From contig WTJY01000139.1 in NCBI GenBank assembly GCA_011524645.1, forward strand, positions 1 to 48,851: a DNA stretch of 48,851 bases, given 5' to 3'. Within the stretch, counting starts at the first letter, position 1; each line of letters begins with the position of its first letter. The notes below the pieces were generated by a model that was not told where the DNA came from, did no database searches, and saw nothing but the letters and a program-made list of their open reading frames with translations. This DNA is from Anaerolineales bacterium. GTDB lineage: Bacteria; Chloroflexota; Anaerolineae; Promineifilales; Promineifilaceae. The translations under genes were made by a program, and so were the position numbers. This document shows positions 43,301 to 48,851 of the stretch, piece after piece.

Positions 43301-45413
43301 CGTGGTTGAAGTGTCCTTTAACCTCGACAAGAAAGTGCCAGATGAACCATTCCTTGGTTTGGAAACGACAATTCGTGAAGTGCCGATTGTCGGTTTAATC
43401 TGGGATATTTTTACCAACTTATACGAAGAGGGGGATCAGCTAAATGCTGACTGCCACTACAACACCGATATTTTCGAACCGGAAACGATTTTGCGCTGGA
43501 TGGGGTATCTCGATACCTTGTTACAGTATGTTGCCAAAGACGCTTACACCCCGATCGGCAATATTCCGCTGGTGGGCGAAGCGACACGGCGCAAAATGTT
43601 GTATGAATGGAACGATACGGCCGTCACCTATGACAATACACCGACACCTCTTTTAATCAGCCAGCAAACCCAAGAACAATATACCAAAGTTGCGGTTCGC
43701 TCTGGTGATGTCACCCTGACCTATGCGGAATTAGATCAGCGGTCGAATCAATTGGCCCGATTGTTGCAGAATAATGGGGTACAGCCGAATACCTTGGTCG
43801 GGGTGATGATGAATCGCTCGGCCGATTTGATGGTCGCATTGATGGGGATTTGGAAGGCTGGCGGGGCGTATGTGCCGCTCGATCCGACCTATCCGGCCGG
43901 CCGTTTGACCTATATGATCGAAGATTCCGGTTTAGAATTGCTGTTAACCGAGCAAGCGATTGTCGATGAACTCGGGCAAATGCCGGTCACCACGTTGCTC
44001 TGGGACAATATGGGAGACATCTTATCATCCCAAGGCAGTTTGCCGCTCGATGTGACGCTCAATTCGGAACATCGCGCTTATATGATTTACACCTCCGGTT
44101 CGACCGGCTTGCCCAAAGGGGTACAGGTTCCCCATCGTGCTCTGACCAATTTCTTGTGGTCGATGCAAAACGAACCGGGCTTCACGGCCGATTCAACCCT
44201 TGTCGCCATTACGACCCTTTCCTTTGACATTCATGCGTTGGAATTATGGTTGCCTTTGATTTCCGGCGGGCAATTGGTTGTGGCGACCACTGAAGAAGCG
44301 ACCGATGGGGTGCGTTTGCCCGCGTTGCTCGATGAAGTCGGGGCGACCCATATGCAAGCGACACCGGCTACATGGAAGTTAATGCTCGAAAGTGGTTGGA
44401 ACGGCCGTGCTGGGCTTAAAATGTTGTGTGGTGGTGAGCCCTTGCCCCAAAACTTAGCGGATAGCTTGCTACCGGTCGGGGCGGAACTGTGGAACATGTA
44501 TGGGCCGACAGAAACGACGATTTGGTCTTCTGTGTCCCAGATTCAAGCGGATCAGCCGATTACGATCGGACGGCCGATCGCCAATACCCAAATGTATGTG
44601 CTGGATGACGCACTCCAGCCGGTGACAATCGGGGCGACCGGTGAACTGTATATCGGTGGGGATGGGGTAACTCTCGGCTACTTCAATCGGGATAAATTAA
44701 CGGCCGAACGATTCCTAAAGAATCCGTTCCAAGATGGGTTGATTTATCGCACAGGGGACTTGGCGCGCCATACGGCCGATGGGGAATTAGTCTGCTTGGG
44801 GCGTGCTGACTATCAAGTCAAAGTGCGTGGATTCCGCATCGAGCTGGGTGAAATTGAAGCGGTTTTGAGCGGCCACGATGGGGTCCAAGATGCGGTGGTC
44901 GTTGTCCGTGAGGATATTCTCGATGATAAGCGGATTGTCGCTTATTTGGTGGGGCAAGCGGTTGATACGGCCGTGTTGCAGGACCATGCGACCGAAAAAT
45001 TACCGTATTACATGTTGCCTTCGACCTATATGATTCTGGACAGTTTTCCGCTGACATTAAATGGGAAAATTGATCGTAAAGCGTTGCCTGCGCCAGATTA
45101 TGGTCAAGGACAAGTGGCCGCGATCTATGTCGCGCCAGCCAACGAAATGGAAGAAGCGTTGGTGGCTTTGTGGCAAGAGGTCTTAAATGTCGAAAAAGTG
45201 GGGACGAAAGACAGCTTCTTTAATTTGGGTGGGCATTCTCTACTCGCAACACGGGCGATCAATCGTATCGCTAACGAGTTTGGGGTACGATTATCGCTCA
45301 TGATGTTTTTCGAAACACCGACTGTGGCGGAAATCGCCAGCTATATCGCCTTTACGAAGGGCGGTAATCAGGAAGAAGATGATAACGAGGATTTTGAGGA
45401 GTTCATTTTATGA
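37380..45413 (+). CDS. Hybrid PKS-NRPS: KS-AT-ACP-aminotransferase-C-A-PCP
   Basis: 2677 residues. KS (~5-430, C187 in TACSTS, AHGTATPMGDP, KSNIGHLD). AT (~530-850, S632 in GHSVGEF, HAFHS suggesting malonyl-CoA). ACP with S968 (GYDSL). A Met/Gln/Pro-rich linker (~1020-1120). Class III aminotransferase (~1155-1610, K1451 in YGKIIGGG). Condensation (~1625-2060) with DHIAYDG (D1763-G1769; the second His is kept). Adenylation (~2080-2540) with a glycine-like code D-I-L-Q-L-G-M-I-W. PCP with S2620 (GGHSL). No reductase in the PKS part, so the beta-keto group should be transaminated to a beta-amine, as in iturin/mycosubtilin and microcystin synthases. The start lacks a clear ribosome site. Overlaps the next gene by ATGA. 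Confidence 0.93.
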   Translation: MTDNNTLNGIAIIGMAGRFPEAKNLEQFWQNLKNGKPGLRLLNDEELASVEPDYDEMKADPDYVPATGMLDGVDMFDAEFFNMRPREAKSMDPQQRLWFETAWECMENAGYAPGKTDAAVGVYTGSFMNSYLFYNLSPDRDTIEGFVRLQSLDSFVHMINNERDYLPTRTSYLFDLKGPAINVQTACSTSLVAISLACQSLLNYESDMALAGGVCIFLPQERGYFYVEGGMRSSDGKCRPFDAKASGTVFGSGLGCVMLKRLDDAVEDGDNILAVIKGTALNNDGLHKASYTAPSIDGQAEVIAMAQALAEVDPETISYVEAHGTATPMGDPIEIAALTQAFREKTDKKQYVALGAVKSNIGHLDAASGVAGVIKTVLALQNEAIPPTLNYEKPNPNIDFANSPFYVVNKLTPWPKGDTPRRAGISSFGVGGTNAHAILEEAPELEPASESRPRQLLMLSGRTPTALSNQAQNLADHLAKGTLNLADVAYTLNQGRADFNHRRVLSVANTAEAITALRNEKQGVTSEIKSGDPSLVFMFPGQGSQFVFMGHELYQSEAVFRETIDRCADILQPLLDIDMREVLYPSEANLEDSAAKLRQTGLAQPAIFMVSYALAQQWQAWGIMPDTMVGHSVGEFVAATVAGVFSLEDALTIIANRARLMQDLPGGAMRAVRMSAADLKPYLGQGVALAASNSPGISIVSGPYEAITEFEKRMEAQGLDTIELHTSHAFHSEMMEPILEPFKAIVAARTLNAPEVPIVSTLTGTWLKDEEATDPTYWVQQLRRAVLFSDAILTLQEEPGRLLLEVGPGKTLSNSALQHPNKEARQTVVDTLGHPKKQRPALEAMQEALGRLWQSGVTVDWEAYWQDESRYRVPLPTYPFERKRYWIDPPPLNQNQSGAETASSADVSVNTLSTQPAVKLQRDIEGERRMSRRNNIAAAVAKLMVDLSGIEISTTDYDTSFMEMGYDSLTLTQVSTLLKKQMKVNVRFRKLLEDFSSVNLLTDHLEGQLPADAYADPEPAAAPEAPATPPAAPQQMAQMPQQQMQMPQMPQMPQMPQGQMPQMPQMPQMAGMMPMGMMNPMQMQMQMMQMMQYWQQMMMMGMGMPGMMPQMPQMPQQQASPQIVEKVVEKIVEVGPKRPKAPEKKEGDEVSRVRFGPYKTIKKEKGGALTAQQQAHLDALIKRLVAKTGSSKAHAQKYRDVQADPRTVAGFRQTWKDLVYQIVTEKSKGSRIWDIDGNEYVDITTGFGIGFLGHSPDFITDAIRAQLDKGLEIGPQMGLAGEVARMVREITGNERVSFCNTGSEGVMAALRMARTYSGRDKVVYFSGDYHGVFDEVLARPQVLNGELHTAPAAPGIPDAAVENAYILDYGTQASLDFIRANADDIAAVLIETIQSRHPENRPKEFLQEIRKITQDNDIAMVFDEVITGFRVALGGAKQYYGIEPDICCYGKIIGGGIPIGVVAGKRKYMDAIDGGYWQYGDDSVPEADLTFFAGTFVRHPMAMAAAHAVLTFLKEKGNGLQEWMNQRTAMFATEMNEFFDERQVPIKINHFSSWFRVEVPTSYAYPDLIFYHLVDKGVYVFTFAQNCFFSIAHTDEDIEFIKNAFKKTVVDLQEGGFLPPAPEGVTDPFPLAESQEEVFIASQLNETAASAYTDSFSLHLRGEIHPDALRRAAQVVIARHDALHMMYSPDGDWQKRAETKSVSVPLVDWSAVPDLVGEARSQKIAAQLESLMKKPFDYNTGPLYHAQMIKLAADEYIFQFAGDHIAYDGWSAVIVIDEMRACYNAFVQGLQAKLEPADQYQEYVAWEKETAEGEEGVRIVNYWKDQFATLPPPLDLPTDHSRPASRSFSGSAVHYVFDKNVLNNLKSLSKRSGISTFVLLLSSYYTLLHRLSGKTDIAISVPSAGQAQAGTYNLVGQCVNSLPLRVQFDPNMRFAELANKVKGVLLDGQDHQPFTTGSLFRYIDYDRGDTSRPAVVEVSFNLDKKVPDEPFLGLETTIREVPIVGLIWDIFTNLYEEGDQLNADCHYNTDIFEPETILRWMGYLDTLLQYVAKDAYTPIGNIPLVGEATRRKMLYEWNDTAVTYDNTPTPLLISQQTQEQYTKVAVRSGDVTLTYAELDQRSNQLARLLQNNGVQPNTLVGVMMNRSADLMVALMGIWKAGGAYVPLDPTYPAGRLTYMIEDSGLELLLTEQAIVDELGQMPVTTLLWDNMGDILSSQGSLPLDVTLNSEHRAYMIYTSGSTGLPKGVQVPHRALTNFLWSMQNEPGFTADSTLVAITTLSFDIHALELWLPLISGGQLVVATTEEATDGVRLPALLDEVGATHMQATPATWKLMLESGWNGRAGLKMLCGGEPLPQNLADSLLPVGAELWNMYGPTETTIWSSVSQIQADQPITIGRPIANTQMYVLDDALQPVTIGATGELYIGGDGVTLGYFNRDKLTAERFLKNPFQDGLIYRTGDLARHTADGELVCLGRADYQVKVRGFRIELGEIEAVLSGHDGVQDAVVVVREDILDDKRIVAYLVGQAVDTAVLQDHATEKLPYYMLPSTYMILDSFPLTLNGKIDRKALPAPDYGQGQVAAIYVAPANEMEEALVALWQEVLNVEKVGTKDSFFNLGGHSLLATRAINRIANEFGVRLSLMMFFETPTVAEIASYIAFTKGGNQEEDDNEDFEEFIL

Positions 45414-48400
45414 CGCCGAGTGCGAACGACCCGACGTTAAGCAGTACGATGCAATTGATTCAACAATTGCAGGCTGAAGGCATACGAGTTTCACTCAAAG
45501 GAGAGAACCTACGCTTTAGGACGGCCAAAGGGGCGTCACTATCTGATGAGACCAAGCGCGCACTGCGTATACACAAGAACAATTTGGTCGCCTTGCTCCA
45601 AGAGCAAGCGCAGGAAGTTCGCCAAGCTGAGAATATCCCTGTTGCCCCACGGAAAGGAGGGCTTCCCCTTTCTTATAGTCAGCAGCAGCTCTGGTTTCTC
45701 GAACAGCTTAATCAAGAGCAGTCCGCTTATCACATACCGGTTACTTTTCGGCTGAAAGGGGATGTCCATTTGGGATTGCTTAAACGAGCGTTCCAGCAAA
45801 TGACAGATCGGCACGAAATTCTACGTACCGGTTATCCTGAGCATAAAGGTGCGCCCTATGCGACCGTGCGAAATCGGGTCAATATCGAACTTAACTATGA
45901 GGATATGCAGGGGAAAGTGGCCGATGCCCAAACGTTGACAGCTGAGATGTTGCAACGGCCGTTTGATCTCAGTTATCCCCCTCTGATGCACGCTTCTGTT
46001 TTCCAAGTTGATGTAGATGAATTTATTGTGGTCATCGTATTGCACCACTTAATCGCTGACGGCTGGTCGTTGACTGTGATGTTCCGTGAGCTAGCGGAAA
46101 TCTACACCGCGCTGGCTGAAAAGCGAACGGCCGATCTACCTGAACTGCCGATTCAATTTATCGATTATGCGATTTGGCAACGGGCGCAAGATGACAAAGG
46201 GGCGTTCGATGCAGATTTGGCTTATTGGCAAAAATCACTCGAAGGGATGCCGCCGATTTTAGATTTGCCGACCGATTATCAACGGCTGCAAAATTTTTCA
46301 TTTGAAGGACATTCGCTCTATTTCCGCTTTGCCGATGAGGTGAGTGCCAACATTATGGCCTTTGCTCGTCAAGAAAATGTGACCCTGTTTATGTTTCTGC
46401 AGGCGGCGATTCAGGTGTTGCTTTATCGGTATTCACAGCAAACCGATTTTGCGATCGGGTCACCGGTGGCCAATCGGGACCGCGCCGAGATCGAGCATTT
46501 GCTAGGGGATTTTATGAATCCGCTGGCGTTACGAGTCCAGATCGAACCGACGCGCTCTTTCCGTGATCATTTGCAACAGGTGCGGCGCAATACGTTGGAA
46601 GCGATGAGTCATCGGGCGATGCCGTTTGATAAGTTGGTCAAACACAGCAACTTAAAGCGGCAAGCTGGATACAACCCGATTTATCAGGTGTTGTTCGCAT
46701 TGCAGAATGCGGGTTCGCTGGAAGCTCAATTTGGGGAAACGGCCGCGATTCTCGAAGATGTGATGCCGGAAACGGCGATGATGGACCTCTTTTTTGAGAT
46801 GTGGTCGAGCGATGAAGACGGGATCGGTGGCTTACTTGAATATAGTACCAATCTGTTTAGTCTGGAAACGATTGAGCAGATGGCCCAACATTTGGAGCGC
46901 ATTGCGGCCGCTGTGATCGATGCCCCTGAAACCGCGCTGAGCGCCATCGATTTTGTGACTGAGGCGGAGCGACAAACGATTTTAGTTGATTGGAACGATA
47001 CCGAAATCGACTATGACAATACGCCAACCCATGATTTGATTAGCCGCCAAGCGGCGCAGATCCCCGATAAAATTGCGGTTCGTTTTGCGGATCAAGCATT
47101 GACCTATGCGGAACTCGATGAACAGTCGAATCGTTTCGCCCGTTATTTGCAAAGCAAAGGGGTGGCCCCCGACACTTTGGTCGGGATTATGATGAATCGC
47201 TCGGCCGAGATGATGATCGCTTTGGTGGGGATCTGGAAGGCGGGTGGGGCATATGTGCCGCTCGATCCGACCTATCCGGCCGGTCGCTTGACCTATATGG
47301 TCGAAGATTCCGGCTTGCCGGTCTTGGTGACCGAAGGGGCGTTGCTGGCCCGTATGGGTGAGCTTCAGCCGGAGATTGTGCTGTGGGAAGAGATGGGGGG
47401 GGCACTGGCTGATTTGCCAGCGACACCGTTGAACCTGCCACTTGATCCAGAGCAACGGAGCTATGTGATTTACACCTCTGGTTCGACCGGACGGCCGAAA
47501 GGGGTCCAAGTGCCTCATCGTGCGTTGACCAATTTCTTGTGGTCGATGCAAAAAGAGCCGGGTGTGACGGCCGATGATGTCTTGCTGAGCGTGACTACCC
47601 TTTCGTTCGATATTCACACCCTTGAATTGTGGACACCGCTAATTACCGGTGCGGAACTGGTCGTTTGTGATAGCGAAACGGCGGTCGATAGTTTCGCCTT
47701 GGCAACGCTAATCGAGCAACGGGATGTGACGGTGATGCAAGCGACACCGGCCACATGGAAACTGCTCATTGATGGGGAATGGGGTGGCCGAGCTGATCTA
47801 AAAGTGTTGTGTGGTGGTGAGCCATTGCCTTATCACTTGGCACGTCAGCTCAATGGATTAAGCGCGGAATTGTGGAACATGTATGGGCCGACCGAGACTA
47901 CGGTCTGGTCTTCGATTTCACAAGTGAAACCGGGCTTTGAGACGATTACGATCGGCCGACCGATCGCCAACACACAAATGTACATTCTTAACGAGCATTT
48001 GCAGCCGGTACCGGCCGGTGTGGTTGGGGAATTGTGGATCGGTGGGGATGGGGTTACTCATGGCTATTGGGGTCGGCCGGAGCTGACCGCTGAAAAATTT
48101 ATCGACAGCCCGTTTGGGGATGGGATTATTTATAACACCGGTGACTTGGCCCGCTATACGTCCGATGGTGAGGTGATCTGCCTCGGCCGTGTCGATCATC
48201 AGGTGAAAGTTCGTGGCTTCCGGATTGAGTTAGGGGAGATCGAAACGGCCGTGACCAGCTTTGCTGGGATTCAGGATGCGGTGGTGATCGTGCGGGAAGA
48301 TAGCCAAGACGATAAGCGTATTGTGGCTTACTTTATCGCAGATGAAGCGATTGATGCGGCCGAGTTGCATTCCCATGTGGCCAATCATCTGCCGTACTAC

Positions 48401-48851
48401 ATGATCCCTTCATTCTTTATGGAGATGGCGGCGTTTCCGCTGACACCGAACGGGAAAATTGACCGCAAGGTGCTACCTGTACCGGATTATGGCATCGGCG
48501 GCCGTCAAGAATATGTGGCGCCGCGAAATGAAACAGAAGAACGGGTGGCTCAAATTTGGGCCGATGTTCTCCAAGCGGAACAGATCGGGGTGCATGATAG
48601 CTTCTTTGATTTGGGTGGACATTCCCTCTTAATCACACGGGTGATTAATCGGATCGCCAATGAATTCGGTTCGCGCTTATCATTGATGATTTTCTTTGAT
48701 ACACCGACCGTGGCTGCGATTGCGGAGCATTTAGAAAGCGAATCGACTGAAGTGATGCCGGAGATTGAGCCGATTCCGGTGGTGTCACGCGGTGGCCGGT
48801 TGCCTCTTTCTTATAGCCAGAAACAGCTTTGGTTTTTAGAGCAGATTAATC
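45410..48851 (+). CDS. NRPS with N-terminal docking domain: (TubC)-C-A-PCP-C..., cut by the window end
   Basis: At least 1147 codons, no stop before the edge. The ATG overlaps the previous stop (ATGA). Residues ~8-58 (MQLIQQLQAEGIRVSLKG onward) match the TubC-type docking domain that receives a growing chain from an upstream subunit. Condensation (~75-500) has a full HHLIADG (H212-G218) and SYSQQQLWFLEQ. Adenylation (~525-1020) has TSGSTGRPKG near 688 and a glycine-like code D-I-L-Q-L-G-M-V-W. The carrier has S1072 (LGGHSL). A second condensation domain begins at ~1130 with SYSQKQLWFLEQ. More modules and a release domain must lie to the right. Confidence 0.93.
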   Translation, partial: MTPSANDPTLSSTMQLIQQLQAEGIRVSLKGENLRFRTAKGASLSDETKRALRIHKNNLVALLQEQAQEVRQAENIPVAPRKGGLPLSYSQQQLWFLEQLNQEQSAYHIPVTFRLKGDVHLGLLKRAFQQMTDRHEILRTGYPEHKGAPYATVRNRVNIELNYEDMQGKVADAQTLTAEMLQRPFDLSYPPLMHASVFQVDVDEFIVVIVLHHLIADGWSLTVMFRELAEIYTALAEKRTADLPELPIQFIDYAIWQRAQDDKGAFDADLAYWQKSLEGMPPILDLPTDYQRLQNFSFEGHSLYFRFADEVSANIMAFARQENVTLFMFLQAAIQVLLYRYSQQTDFAIGSPVANRDRAEIEHLLGDFMNPLALRVQIEPTRSFRDHLQQVRRNTLEAMSHRAMPFDKLVKHSNLKRQAGYNPIYQVLFALQNAGSLEAQFGETAAILEDVMPETAMMDLFFEMWSSDEDGIGGLLEYSTNLFSLETIEQMAQHLERIAAAVIDAPETALSAIDFVTEAERQTILVDWNDTEIDYDNTPTHDLISRQAAQIPDKIAVRFADQALTYAELDEQSNRFARYLQSKGVAPDTLVGIMMNRSAEMMIALVGIWKAGGAYVPLDPTYPAGRLTYMVEDSGLPVLVTEGALLARMGELQPEIVLWEEMGGALADLPATPLNLPLDPEQRSYVIYTSGSTGRPKGVQVPHRALTNFLWSMQKEPGVTADDVLLSVTTLSFDIHTLELWTPLITGAELVVCDSETAVDSFALATLIEQRDVTVMQATPATWKLLIDGEWGGRADLKVLCGGEPLPYHLARQLNGLSAELWNMYGPTETTVWSSISQVKPGFETITIGRPIANTQMYILNEHLQPVPAGVVGELWIGGDGVTHGYWGRPELTAEKFIDSPFGDGIIYNTGDLARYTSDGEVICLGRVDHQVKVRGFRIELGEIETAVTSFAGIQDAVVIVREDSQDDKRIVAYFIADEAIDAAELHSHVANHLPYYMIPSFFMEMAAFPLTPNGKIDRKVLPVPDYGIGGRQEYVAPRNETEERVAQIWADVLQAEQIGVHDSFFDLGGHSLLITRVINRIANEFGSRLSLMIFFDTPTVAAIAEHLESESTEVMPEIEPIPVVSRGGRLPLSYSQKQLWFLEQIN

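Noticed and set aside
45539-48199. Several minus-strand frames of 70-211 codons at the right end
   Set aside because: They lie antisense to the NRPS gene at 45410, whose frame is continuous to the window edge with all domain motifs.

Overview
The window is about 48.9 kb of moderate-GC bacterial chromosome. It looks like a filamentous Chloroflexota (Anaerolineae-like) bacterium. This is an inference from the extracytoplasmic proteins with Pro/Thr linkers, the SH3/M23 cell-wall proteins, the REC-GAF-PAS-cyclase signalling protein and the many intergenic heptamer repeats. There is no rRNA, tRNA or CRISPR array to confirm it. A striking genome signature is the palindrome CGGCCG, about once per 150 bp in the first 5 kb by hand count, and frequent almost everywhere else.

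Layout. (1) 1-5017: a compact three-gene operon encoding an acyl carrier protein, a fatty acyl-AMP ligase, and a 939-residue fusion of a class III aminotransferase with a C-terminal domain resembling cyanobacterial acyl-ACP reductase (AAR). Together these could convert a fatty acid to acyl-AMP, acyl-ACP, fatty aldehyde and fatty amine. (2) 5046-7932: an AT-rich insert flanked by a perfect 60-bp direct repeat of the comM 3' end. It contains two intact and one truncated copy of a small membrane-anchored protein plus an orphan membrane protein, and it has no CGGCCG over about 2.5 kb. (3) 7867-16735: comM, an extracellular solute-binding lipoprotein, rsmG, a REC-GAF-PAS-cyclase, recF and a membrane protein. 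(4) 16987-20585: an EthD-like protein in an operon with an EAD-like/CHAT protease, then a RecB-family Fe-S nuclease and a small glycine-rich membrane protein. (5) 21017-33219: aconitase, a histidine kinase, an M23 lipoprotein, a DUF1499 protein, a decayed DUF2330 gene, an Ig-like surface protein, and an unusual M23-SH3x4-glycosidase protein. (6) 33772-48851: a PKS/NRPS assembly line that runs off the right edge. Its order is C-A-PCP, then KS-AT-ACP-aminotransferase-C-A-PCP, then a docking domain with C-A-PCP-C.

How the genes may work together. The PKS module has no ketoreductase and is followed directly by an aminotransferase, the layout known from iturin/mycosubtilin and microcystin synthases, so a beta-amino acyl unit is expected. 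All three adenylation domains read a glycine-like code. The distant FAAL/ACP pair could supply the lipid starter, or could serve its own fatty-amine pathway. Copies of one dispersed repeat lie just upstream of both the FAAL operon and the first NRPS gene. The link between the two loci is inference.
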